Made by a program: the position numbers and the translations under genes. Below the pieces are notes generated by a model. It did no database searches and was not told the origin of the DNA. It saw only the letters and a list, made by a program, of their open reading frames with translations. A stretch of 64,000 nucleotides of DNA from Onthophagus taurus (taxonomy: Eukaryota; Arthropoda; Insecta; Coleoptera; Scarabaeidae): NCBI RefSeq assembly GCF_036711975.1, contig NC_091966.1, positions 23,691,501 to 23,755,500 of the forward strand. Direction: 5' to 3'. Of this stretch, positions 46,030 to 56,385 are shown in pieces (positions within the stretch are counted from its first letter, which is position 1; every line of letters begins with the position of its first letter).

Positions 46030-46900
46030 AGCGTACGTACTCATTGCTGCCAATTGGAGATGCGGATGTTTTCCAGTTGCCAAGGTGATTTTTCCTCTGG
46101 TATAGTGGACAAATTTACAGCGGCTAAATGGAATTGACGATCTGGTAAATTATTGATGGTGGTGCGCAAGATTTCTTTTCTCAAGTGGACGCTACAGTCA
46201 GGTTATTTATTATTATGTATTAGGAGATTTCCGTGTAATAGACGATCTTCGTACCGCGTTTCTCCTGTTGAGTTGGTCATTTCAATTGCAGGAATTTGTA
46301 AGATGAACGTGAAAATGTGGTTTTTCTATCTGGCATAAATTCTCATCTGTCGGAGTTAATAGTAACGTTATTCGACTATTGAAGACTGAATGAAGCGTAA
46401 ATCTTCTAACAGTCTTGTGCCGGAATGATCGTTACATGGTACGTTTGCAGATAACCAAATGTCTTTGAATATTTTAAGACTTTCTTGTGAGAGATGGATT
46501 TGAGCCAATATTGCTGCCGATAGTTCCCGTTGATTTAATACAACTTCTATTCTCACTTTGTCGTACTTTTATAATTAAATCCAAGAATTTCATTGCTCCT
46601 CTGCGATGTCTGCTTGTCGGTATGAGTTGTTGTCTTAATTGTTGTAGCAAATCTTTGATATTCCTCATAAGGGTCTGGAATGACGTTTGGTCGGTACCGT
46701 TTTCTCGGTTTTTGGTTTTTCACTGTTGCCCAGATGTATGAGAATAAAGGACCATATAACGCGATTATTCAGACATTGAGTCTGGTTCAGAAGCATCTGA
46801 AACAAACCGGTATGAAACATAACACGCCATTTCAATGTAGTAACCCGGTTTCACAAGCTCTTGTAAGTACGCATTTTTAAGTAACAAAACTACAGAAAAT
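46030..46900 (-). pseudogene. Errantivirus copy 2: env N-terminal part
   Basis: 46474-46668 shows the basic cleavage-site motif (SRHRRG) followed by a hydrophobic segment. 46368-46556 in another frame continues with a helical stretch. Frameshifts and stops throughout. It joins 43200-43520 across the Harbinger element to form one decayed envelope. Confidence 0.55.
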
Positions 46901-46984
46901 TTGACGCTTATACCAGTTGAAATATAACAATAAATACAATTGAAAAATTAGCGTAAATAAATTGTCTTGCACCGATTTCGTAAA

Positions 46985-47665
46985 GGCTGTGTTACCCTTA
47001 TATTAAAAATCGCCCTGTGTTAACGATGGCAGTCCCCAAAAATCTGATAGTTGCTGAATATACTAAAACATCCCACTTGTCGAATAGCGTGGCCTGATTT
47101 AGTTGCTCTGACTTCGTAAGGGCTTTTTTTATTCACCCCTATGTTACAAAAATCGCCCATGTTAACGACGGCACTCCCAAAAAATCTGATAGTTGCTAAA
47201 TATACTAAAACATCCCACCTGTCGAAAAGCGCCTGCAGATTTACTTACTCTGACTTCGTAAAGGCTCTTTTATTCACCCCTATGTTAAAGAAAATCGCCC
47301 TGTGCTAACGACGGCAGTCCCCAAAAATCTGATAGTTGCTAAATATACTAAAACATCCTACCTGTTGAATAGCATGGCCAGATTTACTTGCTCTGACTTC
47401 GTTAGGGCTCATTTATTCACGATGATTGATAAATATACTCTATTCGATAGCTGGGATGTTCTAGAATATTTATCTATCATCGGATCTTTGGAACTGCCGT
47501 CGTTAACACAGGGCAATTCTTTTAACATAGGGGTAAATAAAAGAGCCCTTTGAAAGTCAGAGCAAGTAAATCTGGACACGTTTTTCGACAGATGGGTTGC
47601 TTTAGTATATTTAACAACTATTAGATTTTTTGGGACTGCCGTCGTTAATACAGGTCGATTTTTTT
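46985..47665. repeat. Small foldback with about 144-bp tandem units in its arms
   Basis: Three direct units start at about 47009, 47152 and 47296 (TCGCCC.GTG.TAACGA.GGCAGT.CC, then CTGATAGTTGCTAAATATAC). About 1.3 units in reverse orientation occupy 47490-47665. A unique spacer (47430-47490) separates the arms. Same architecture as the larger element at 48126 but an unrelated unit. Confidence 0.7.
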
Positions 47666-48116
47666 ATACAGTGTCCGCCAAAACGTCAGCAACACCCGTT
47701 TTATTTCTGTTCCATTGCATCTACATTTCTGAAATTTAGTTTATGTTAGAGGTTCATACCGACCTTTCGATCTAAAGTATTTTCAAGATGGTGTACACTT
47801 TCGGTACCCCGGAAGTAGACCACAACTTCGTTATTTTAAATGGAATACTATAGTTTTTATTGCACCTTTTAATTATATGTGCAAAAATAAATTGACTTTG
47901 ATAAAAGTTATTGGTACCTAGCGCTTTTCGTTTTCGAGTTATTTTGATTTAAAATGTTTCTTGTCAATTTTCACCATGCTCTTTAAAACTCCATATCTCA
48001 GCAAACGTTCATTCAAAAAAGCTTTAAATTGGCACGATTGCTCTTCAAATGCTGTAAAATAGATTGTCATTTGCTGTATCACAGTATGTTGTACAGGTTG
48101 GTCAAAAAGTGAATTA
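47666..48116. repeat. Mariner-like terminal repeat DNA, no gene
   Basis: TACAGTGTCCGCC near 47678 and TACAGGTTGGTCAAAAAGTG near 48094 look like mariner termini. 47745-47930 matches 17655-17830. The minus-strand frame 47939-48286 runs on into the foldback arm and is not a gene. Confidence 0.4.
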
Positions 48117-48437
48117 CCTTTTTTCACTGGTGTGAAGTTATCCATAAATCCCAGCAATAAACTTAAAACATTAATAATTCCGTAACCAACACGATTTGGG
48201 TAACCAAATTTCACACACAGGTCACTCTTACCCTCAAGAACAGCTAACCACCCCCATTTGGTAAAAAAAATTTTTTCAAGCCTCACCCCCGAAAAAGGGA
48301 TGTTTTCGCCCTGATGGGCACCTTCGAATTAAACGAAATTCTACCACATAATAGAACACACTTCTAAGTATTTTTATCAATTTTCAAAACACCGTAAGCC
48401 CTAACGGTTTTCGAGAAAAAAAATCAGTATTATAAAC

Positions 48438-50140
48438 CGCGGATGGGACTTTAGGGGTGAATTTGACCCCGTTGGGCACCTTCAAAATTGATGAAATTTT
48501 AGGATGATTTAGAGGATGCCTTTAGCAATTGAAATCAACCATCCAAACACCGTAAGGTATAACGGTTTCCGAGAAAAAAAATGTGTTATTAGACACTATA
48601 GGTACGCAGCGCGGCGCGGACTTTGGGGGTGAATTTGACCCCGTTGGGCACCTCCAAAATTGACGAAATTTTAGGATGATTTAGAGGATGCCTTTAGCGA
48701 TTGAAATCAACCATCCAAACACCGTAAGGTATTACGGTTTCCGAGAAAAAAAATGTGTTATTAGACACTATAGGTATACAGCGCGGCGCGGACTTTGGGG
48801 GTGAATTTGACCCCGTTGGGCACCTCCAAAATGGATGAAATTTTAGGATGATTTAGAGGATGCCTTTAGCGATTGAAATCAACCATCCAAACACCGTAAG
48901 GTATTACGGTTTCCGAGAAAAAAAATGTGTTATTAGACACTATAGGTATACAGCGCGGCGCGGACTTTGGGGGTGAATTTGACCCCGTTGGGCACCTCCA
49001 AAATGGATGAAATTTTAGGATGATTTAGAGGATGCCTTTAGCGATTGAAATCAACCATCCAAACACCGTAAGGTATTACGGTTTCCGAGAAAAAAAATGT
49101 GTTATTAGACACTATAGGTATACAGCGCGGCGCGGACTTTGGGGGTGAATTTGACCCCGTTGGGCACCTCCAAAATTGATGAAATTTTAGGATGATTTAG
49201 AGGATGCCTTTAGCGATTGAAATCAACCATCCAAACACCGTAAGGTATTACGGTTTCCGAGAAAAAAAATGTGTTATTAGACACTATAGGTATACAGCGC
49301 GGCGCGGACTTTGGGGGTGAATTTGACCCCGTTGGGCACCTCCAAAATGGATGAAATTTTAGGATGATTTAGAGGATGCCTTTAGCGATTGAAATCAACC
49401 ATCCAAACACCGTAAGGTATTACGGTTTCCGAGAAAAAAAATGTGTTATTAGACACTATAGGTATACAGCGCGGCGCGGACTTTGGGGGTGAATTTGACC
49501 CCGTTGGGCACCTCCAAAATTGATGAAATTTTAGGATGATTTAGAGGATGCCTTTAGCGATTGAAATCAACCATCCAAACACCGTAAGGTATTACGGTTT
49601 CCGAGAAAAAAAATGTGTTATTAGACACTATAGGTATACAGCGCGGCGCGGACTTTGGGGGTGAATTTGACCCCGTTGGGCACCTCCAAAATGGATGAAA
49701 TTTTAGGATGATTTAGAGGATGCCTTTAGCGATTGAAATCAACCATCCAAACACCGTAAGGTATTACGGTTTCCGAGAAAAAAAATGTGTTATTAGACAC
49801 TATAGGTATACAGCGCGGCGCGGACTTTGGGGGTGAATTTGACCCCGTTGGGCACCTCCAAAATTGATGAAATTTTAGGATGATTTAGAGGATGCCTTTA
49901 GCGATTGAAATCAACCATCCAAACACCGTAAGGTATAACGGTTTCCGAGAAAAAAAATTTGTTATTAGACACTATAGGTACACAGCGCGGCGCGGACTTT
50001 GGGGGTGAATTTGACCCCGTTGGGCACCTCCAAAATTGATGAAATTTTAGGATGATTTAGAGGATGCCTTTAGCAATTTAAATCGACCATCCAAACACCG
50101 ACCACGGCTTCAGAGAAACAATTTCGTTATTAAATTGTAC
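48438..50140. repeat. 172-bp satellite array, left arm (10 units)
   Basis: The GCGCGGCGCGG landmark occurs at 48609, 48781, 48953, 49125, 49297, 49469, 49641, 49813 and 49985, exactly 172 bp apart; a divergent outermost unit precedes them. A one-base variant (AAAATTGATG or AAAATGGATG) alternates strictly from 48953 to 49813, implying 344-bp dimers. Each unit has a CCGTAAGGTATTACGG palindrome. Confidence 0.95.
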
Positions 50141-50456
50141 ACGTATGTAGAGCAGATAGTAGGTGCCTTTAGCGATTTTAATAGATTATGAAAACTGCGA
50201 AACTCTTAATATTTCATGGAAAAAATAAATTTTGTTAAGAAAGGCATTTTGTAGTTTTATGGGCTTTTAGTCGTTACTGGCAAAGGGTAAGAACTCCGTC
50301 ACGTGCAGTTACAAAAGGCGCAGGTATTAAGGAAAAAATATGTCCATATTTTTTGCATTATAAGTGCATTCCGGGAAAATAGTTGCCGACTTATTCGGTG
50401 TTGTTTTAGAGCGTCATACACATTTTTTAGATTTTGCCCGAAAGGTGAGGAGTAAA

Positions 50457-50472
50457 CTTATAATATATAAAG
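50457..50472 (+). promoter_or_regulatory. Possible TATA region of the SGNH-like gene
   Basis: CTTATAATATATAAAG lies about 70 bp before the ATG at 50539, with an initiator-like AGATCAGCTG at about 50491. Consistent with a promoter carried inside the element; unproven. Confidence 0.35.
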
Positions 50473-50538
50473 ATTCCTCAGCTATTGCAGAGATCAGCTG
50501 TTCTAGTTATCTCTTGTTAAAACCAGTGACCAGTGAAG

Positions 50539-51293
50539 ATGTCGACGAAATTACTGTTTTTGGGCGATAGTAATTTTTGCCGAATGCTACGTACTAGAAC
50601 TAACTACAAAGTATTTGTTCTAACAGATGTGAAATTAATTCCTACTAATGGTATATATTTTAGGACGACAACCAAAACAGTCAAGCAACGGAAAATATTT
50701 CCTCGACTTAGCAGTAGGCGGTCAAACAATACTAAAACTTTTGCGGCGCGCAAAGTGTATTCCAAAAACATGTTACCCTTGGTTTTGTGGAGATATTGTT
50801 GAACGTCATATCGTTATAATGATAAGAACTAAAAATATACTCCATAAAACATCACCATCCCAACTGAAGTCCCAATATTCTCACCTCTTCCGCTTCCTTC
50901 TTTCCTTAAATCCTAAAGGAATACAAATTTGCACAATTCCTCCCTGCAAAAACTTCGAGTCTGTGAACGTAAGATATTATAACTTCTCTGTCATGCTATA
51001 AATAAATACTCTCCATGCCTTTATAGGAAATCAATCATTACATTCGACGGTTTTGTGCTGAAAAGCAAATCAATTGTACCGACATTGAAGCAATTGTTAA
51101 CAGAACCATGATGGAAGGGTAACAAAACGTAAAAATGTTTCTTTTCTTATGTATTTAATACAAATTTCTACACAGGGATGGCATTTACTTAAATGAACAA
51201 GGGTTGGAAACGGTCTGGAACGCGGTAGCAAGTAATTATAATCATATTCTCAATCCATTACACAATTTAATTATAAGTAAAACAGACCATTAA
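50539..51293 (+). CDS. SGNH-hydrolase-like protein carried by the foldback element (188 aa, four exons)
   Basis: Exons 50539-50590, 50664-50968, 51027-51118 and 51176-51293 sum to 567 nt, exactly 189 codons, with GT-AG introns of 73, 58 and 57 bp. SGNH blocks in order: block I TKLLFLGDSNFCRM (Ser of GDSN), block II LDLAVGGQTI (Gly), block III VIMIRTKNI (GTND in the family, degenerate here), a GIQICTIPP strand, and block V GDGIYLNEQGLETVWNAV. Block V normally reads DG-x-HLN; Tyr replaces the catalytic His, so hydrolase activity is doubtful. There is no signal peptide. SGNH/esterase domains are known in some LINE ORF1 proteins, but I know of none as sole cargo in a foldback DNA element. The product may bind rather than cut. 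Intact frame and splice sites suggest recent activity or selection. Confidence 0.75.
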
Positions 51294-51344
51294 TATAATT
51301 TATTTCTTTCTCTATCAAAATTTTTTTTTCTATCAAAAGTCCAC

Positions 51345-52010
51345 CCTCCAAATCATCCTAAAATTTCATCAATTTTGGAGGTGCTCAACGGAGTCAATCG
51401 ATAAAGGCATCCTCTAAATCATCCTAAAATTTCGTCAATTTTGGAGGTGCCCAACGGGGTCAAATTCACCACCAAAGTCCGCGCCGCGCTGTGTACCTAT
51501 AGTGTCTAATAACAAATTTTTTTTCTCGGAAACCGTTGTACCTTACGGTGTTTGGATGGTTGATTTCAATCGCTAAAGGCATCCTCTAAATCATCCTAAA
51601 ATTTCATCAATTTTGGAGGTGCCCAACGGGGTCAAATTCACCCCCAAAGTCCGCGCCGCGCTGTATACCTATAGTGTCTAATAACACATTTTTTTTCTCG
51701 GAAACCGTAATACATTACGGTGTTTGGATGGTTGATTTCAATCTCTAAAGGCATCCTCTAAATCATCCTAAAATTTCATCAATTTTGGAGGTGCCCAACG
51801 GGGTCAAATTCACCCCCAAATTTCGCGCCGCGCTGTGTACCTATAGTGTCTAATAACAAATTTTTTTTCTCGGAAACCGTAATACCTTACGGTGTTTGGA
51901 TGGTTGATTTCAATCGCTAAAGGCATCCTCTAAATCATCCTAAAATTTCATCAATTTTGGAGGTGCCCAACGGGGTCAAATTCACCCCTAAAGTCCCATC
52001 CGCGGTTTAT
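51345..52010. repeat. 172-bp satellite array, right arm (4 units, inverted)
   Basis: GCGCCGCGCTG landmarks at 51481, 51653 and 51825 (172 bp apart); a divergent terminal unit follows near 51997 that mirrors the outermost unit of the left arm. Confidence 0.95.
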
Positions 52011-52379
52011 AATACTGATTTTTTTTCTCGAAAACCGTTAGGGCTTACGGTGTTTCGAAAATTGATAAAAATACTTAGAAGTGTGTTCTATTATGTGGTA
52101 GAATTTCGTTTAATTCGAAGGTTGCCATCAGGGCGAAAACATCCCTTTTTCGGGGGTGAGGGTTGAAAAATTTTTTTTTTACCAAATGGGGGTGGTTAGC
52201 TGTTCTTGAGGGTAAGAGTGACCTGTGTGTTAAATTTGGTTACCCAAATCGTATTGGTTACGGAATTATTAATGTTTTAAGTTTATTGCTGGGATTTATG
52301 GATAACTTCACACCAGTCCTTTTTTCCGCATTCAATGGCAAGAAAGTGAACATTTTAAATGGTAAGCCCTATATTTGAT

Positions 52380-54233
52380 TAGCTCATTAGAAAGGGAATT
52401 TGCCGGGAAATACCAGAAACCGATTTTTAGTTAGTCCAATCCGAATAAATACGTTCTTAACGCAAGAAATTATATGTGAAGTGGAACCGACTATTCCCAG
52501 AATCACACCTGCAGAGAAAGCAGAAGAAATTCGTCAAGACATAGCGAGAGTGCTTAAAACAACAAAGCCACCGAAATCAAACTTAACAATGAACGAAAGA
52601 AGAGCACTATGAACGATAAGGGAAAAACCAGACATTATCATCCTACCAGCGGACAAGGGGAATGCGACCGTGATTATGGACAGAAAGGAATACGACGACA
52701 AGATCAAGAGCCTTTTGGACCCAGTCACCTATAAGAAGGAAGATGAAAGAACTGGTAAAATCCATAGAAATCCCAACAGATCAACAGAAAAGCTTATTCG
52801 TACAGGCTCCAGTACCACTAAGGATATATGGATTACCCAAAATCCATAAACCAGACGTCCCACTACGCCCTATTGTCAGTGCCATAAATTCTCCCACCTA
52901 TCAGCTAGCAAAGCACCTTTCCAAGATTCTGTCTCCTTTTACAGGTAGAACAGAGTCAGAGACTCCACACATTTTGTAGAATCAATTAGGAGTATGAAGT
53001 TAGACCGTCAGGATATGCTGGTAAGTTTCGACATGGAATCTCTATTCACCAAAGTACCAGTCAAAGATGCCGTGGATGGACTTAGCCAGAAACTCATCCC
53101 GGAGGGTTTGCCCAAGTATGTCCCAGGACTAGTGGAGTACTGCCTATCGTCAACATATTTCAGCTGGAAAGGGAAATTCTATGAACAATGCGAAGGCGTA
53201 GCCATGGGATCACCTCTGTCTCCTGTGATAGCCAATTTTTACATGGAGATGTTTGAAGAGGAAGCGTTAAAGAAGAGTCCTTGGAAACCGAAGCTATGGC
53301 TCCGTTACGTCGATGACACTTTCGTGATCTGGCAACATGGAAAAGAGCAACTCCAGGCATTTCTAGACCACCTCAATTCACAGCACCCCATGATAAAATT
53401 TACCATGAAAACAGAAACTGCAAAACAGTTCATTCCTGGATGTGTTAGTCACTAGGAAGACAGATGTGGGCATGGAACTGGGAGTATATCGAAAGAAGAC
53501 GCATACGAATGGGTACCTGCAGGCTTCATTCCACCACCACCCACAACAGAAGAGGTCCGTGATTAAAGCCTTATTCCAACGAGCAGAGAGGATATGCGAT
53601 AAAGAGAACCTAAGAAAAGAAGAAAAATTCCTAGAAGATGTGCTGCAGAAGAACGGCTATACGATGAGAGATATCCGACGAGCCACCAAACCACGCAAAC
53701 AGAAGGATGACTCGGTAAGTACGACACCAGCCGGTTTTATCTGCCTTCCTTATGTTTCAGGTGTGACGGAGCGAATTGCGAGGTGTCTGAAGAAGAATGA
53801 TATCGTGGTACGATACAGTACGGTTAGCAAAATACAAAACGCTCTTCCGATAGCCAAAGACAAACTAACCCCATTAAAGACAGTGGGAGTCTACCGGCTA
53901 TCGTGCAGTTGCGGGAAATATTACGTTGGCCAAACTGGACGTAACATCGAGTGCCGCATCAAGGAACACGAGAGGGACGTCCGACTAAGAAAGATCCAAC
54001 AATCTGCGGTCGCAGAGCATTGCCACAAAGGAGGACACAGCATAGAGTTCGACAAAACCAAAGTGCTAGCAAGAAACAGACATTACTTCCCAAGATTGAC
54101 GAGAGAGGCTATAGAGATTCATCGACATGGGAATAACATGAATAGAGAAGATGGTTGGGAACTCAGCCGCACATGGCAGACCCGGATGCCTTCTCCACCC
54201 GGATTTGACAAAAACAACTTAGTTGGCAATTAG
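52380..54233 (+). pseudogene. Penelope-like element 2: reverse transcriptase plus GIY-YIG endonuclease
   Basis: 52400-52610 is the N-terminal region (ERRAL, then TGA). The RT then shows [68 protein letters not shown] and the catalytic LRYVDD box. A frameshift near 53450 moves to 53442-54233, which ends in the GIY-YIG nuclease (GVYRLSCSCGKYYVGQTGRNIECRIKEHERD) and stops at 54233. Two stops (about 52611 and 52977) and the frameshift inactivate it. It begins directly behind the foldback element. Confidence 0.9.
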
Positions 54234-54430
54234 TTATTCAAGTATTAACCAAGTTAACTCAAGTTTTAACCGAATTCGTCACTTCGAACTGGTTTCTGAA
54301 GAAGGTTGCAACATAGCATCCGAAACGCCAAACATTTTTTCAAAAAACGCACGGGTTAACCCGAAAGTTTCTAGGTCTAGTGTTAGTTCTAGTGATAGTG
54401 TTAGTTTTAGTTTAATTAACACCGGCCGTG
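54234..54430 (+). repeat. 3' flank (pLTR-like) of Penelope copy 2
   Basis: Contains CTGAAGA..CCGAAAC (54296-54326) and the GTTAGTTCTAGTGATAGTG run shared with 37680-37720 and, inverted, with 37410-37450. The hammerhead-like core keeps its conserved bases, but the expected GUC is GCC here. Confidence 0.55.
54291..54335 (+). ncRNA. Degenerate hammerhead-like core of the Penelope pLTR
   Basis: CUGAAGA, extra A, stem II GGUUGC/GCAUCC with one mismatch, then GAAAC. The cleavage triplet is GCC rather than GUC, so cleavage is unlikely in this copy. A sister core at 56222-56266 (minus) has CUGAAGA and GAAA-UA-UC. Confidence 0.35.
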
Positions 54431-54650
54431 AAAGCCTTCGTACTTGAATTAAGATTTGTTCCAACTCGGGCCAGGTTGTGTTTGCTTCCACCACCTCACG
54501 TGCTTTGGCGTGTAATCTGCCCATAAATATCATCAGCAGACCTTTATCTATTCGAATCTCATGCGATGCTACTAGGGCTGGTGGTAGATATTCTTCGATC
54601 AGGAATTCGCAGACGTTTATGTAGCTTTCTAACGTTATCCGTCTGACCAA
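54431..54650 (-). pseudogene. LTR-retrotransposon gag scrap
   Basis: The minus frame from 54650 reads RRITLESYINVCEFLI.., GRLHAKAREVVEANTTWPELEQIL, like the capsid region of Gypsy-type gag (a short loop before a Trp-x-x-Leu helix). It fuses into Penelope sequence after about 70 codons. Confidence 0.4.
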
Positions 54651-55169
54651 AACATCTAAAAAAGGTAACTATTTTGCAGCTTCCGTTTCTATAGTAAATT
54701 TGGTAATGGGGTGTTGCAAGTTCAAATGGTCAAAGAGTTCCTGGAGACGCTCTGTTTCATGCTGCCAGATCACAAAGGTGTCATCAACATAACCTTGGCA
54801 ATTACCGGTGGCAAAGGTGCTCATTGTTCATAGAAATCTCCCTTCCAGCTAAACTATGTAGATGTTAAACAGTACTCCACTATCCTTAAAAGTTACTTCC
54901 GTTAGCATTCCGGGATGAGTTGCTGGCGAAATCTTTGACTTGCCGTCTGGTAAACAGAGGTTCCACATCGAAACTTACCAGGATATTATGAAGATCTAAC
55001 ATGACGTAACGGGACGTTCGCTTTATGGATTTTAGGTAATCCATAATTTTTTTGTGGTACTAGGTCTTGTACAAACACACTTCTCTGTTGTTCTGTTAGA
55101 ATTTCTGTAATAATTCTTTCATTTTTTGTATTATCTTCTCGGTGGCGTTCTTTTTGATTTTGTTATAGG

Positions 55170-55320
55170 TAAGGCACGGAACTTTTGTAACAAAAGGATA
55201 CGATTTCCCCCCTCCACTTGTTCTCAGTGGCTTCCTAGAAAATAAACCCAGAAAACTAGCCAAGGAGAACAAGTGGAGGGGGGAAATCGTATCGTTCTGT
55301 TACAAAAGTTCCGTGCCCTA
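55170..55320. mobile_element. 151-bp hAT-type MITE with 8-bp duplication
   Basis: TAAGGCACGGAACTTTTG.. and ..CAAAAGTTCCGTGCCCTA are inverted ends extending about 60 bp inward. Flanked by GTTATAGG on both sides (55162-55169, 55321-55328). 8-bp duplications and TA-G ends fit hAT. It is nested in Penelope copy 3. Confidence 0.8.
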
Positions 55321-56221
55321 GTTATAGGTAGCTGAATCCAAAAGGTTCGTGATCTTGTCGTCGTATTCTTTCCAGTCCATGACCATGGTGGCATTGCCTT
55401 TATCTGCTGGTGCTTTTTTCTCTGATTGTCAGTAGTTCTTTCGTTGATTGTTAAATTTGATTTTGGTAACTTCGCAGATTTAAGTCGTTATATCTCCGCA
55501 TCTCCTCCGTATTCATCGCAAGTACTCTGCAAATAAGCGCTTCCACTTTCCAGATTATTTCTTCCTTCGGAACCCTCTTCAGAGTAGACTGCGTAATTCA
55601 AGTCTTTGGCGAACACTGTTGTTTCCTCTTCTGTCAATGGGACACTTGATCGATTGATGATGATCCTTTTAATTGGTAAATCCTTAGTTCTTCTCTTTGT
55701 AGTTGCGGCGATCCAACTGCTCAAATTTCTTAATTTGTTTGCTCCAGCTTCTTTGGAATTCATATTCCGCCTTCTCAATGGTTATTATATCTATTTTGTC
55801 CCAGTTTTATCTTGCTATGAAATTGGAAAATGCAAGATGGACTCGTAGTCACCTCTCACTTATTTTGTGCAGATCTTTGATGGTCTTATAAATTCTTTCC
55901 CGTATTAATGCTTGTTCTGTCCTAATCAAAGTCCAATGAGCAGAGCTTCACCTTGATTAAGGCTGGCGTTATTTTCTTTTCTCTGCTTCTTCGTAGGAAG
56001 GCCAAACTGCTTAATAACTTGCGTTGTCCAATCCGTAAGTTATCAAAACTTTCTTATTTGTTTATTAATTTTTTTATCTACTAAATTTTAGTTTATAAAA
56101 TGAACTATATTTTGTTATGATAAATTGATACTCTACAAAATAAAAATACATATAAACATTGAACTAAAACTGAAGTTAGAACTAGAAACTTTCGGGTTAA
56201 ACTGTGCTTCTTTTGAAAAAG

Positions 56222-56266
56222 TGTTCGATATTTCAGATGCCATGTCGCAATCTTCTTCAGAAACAA
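56222..56266 (-). ncRNA. Hammerhead-like core of Penelope copy 3
   Basis: The minus strand reads GUUU (stem I), CUGAAGA, a stem II of AGAUUGC/GCAUCU, GAAA, UA, UC, then GAAC (stem I partner). Stem III is reduced to one pair. It resembles the dimer-type variants of Penelope elements. Activity untested. Confidence 0.4.
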
Positions 56267-56385
56267 GTTTTAAGTGACGAAATCAGTAGAAATGTGACAA
56301 AATATACATGAAAAACAGCAGAACAAAACTTGACATCCGAAATTTTGTAGTTCTAGATCTACAGTTTTAGTTCAATGCTTGTATA

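Larger units (their letters stand above)
48126..52317. mobile_element. 4192-bp foldback (FB/MULE-like) element with satellite arms and an SGNH-type cargo gene
   Basis: Flanked by a perfect 9-bp duplication CCTTTTTTC (48117-48125 and 52318-52326). The outer arms of about 310 bp are inverted copies beginning ACTGGTGTGAAGTTATCC. Inside them come inverted arrays of one 172-bp satellite: 10 units on the left, 4 on the right. A 1.2-kb single-copy core holds one gene (50539-51293). Long arms of tandem repeats plus 9-bp duplications are the hallmarks of Drosophila FB elements, which are linked to MULE transposases. No transposase is present here. Confidence 0.85.
54651..56350 (-). pseudogene. Penelope-like element 3, decayed, tail to tail with copy 2
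   Basis: 54651-54900 carries the RT thumb segment (complement of HPITKFT-like residues). 55488-55778 encodes the N-terminal part ending VPLTEEETTVFAKDLNYAV. 56190-56350 is the pLTR with a hammerhead-like core at 56222-56266. A 151-bp MITE sits at 55170-55320. Many stops and deletions. Confidence 0.65.

Noticed and set aside
47939..48286. 115-codon minus-strand frame, mirrored at 52163-52378
   Set aside because: Both are the same arm DNA of the foldback element in opposite orientation. Similarity of the frames follows from the inverted repeat; no domain and no splice or start context.
48438..50140. Regular direct repeats that could suggest a CRISPR-like array
   Set aside because: Units are contiguous 172-bp satellites with no short repeat/unique spacer pattern, in an animal genome.
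50533..50802. Unspliced 89-codon frame at the SGNH gene
   Set aside because: Loses SGNH similarity after 20 codons. Removing the 73-bp GT-AG intron restores the family pattern through all four exons.
54279..54650. 123-codon minus frame as one protein
   Set aside because: It fuses a gag-like scrap with the antisense of a Penelope pLTR; the C-terminal 50 codons are non-coding repeat.
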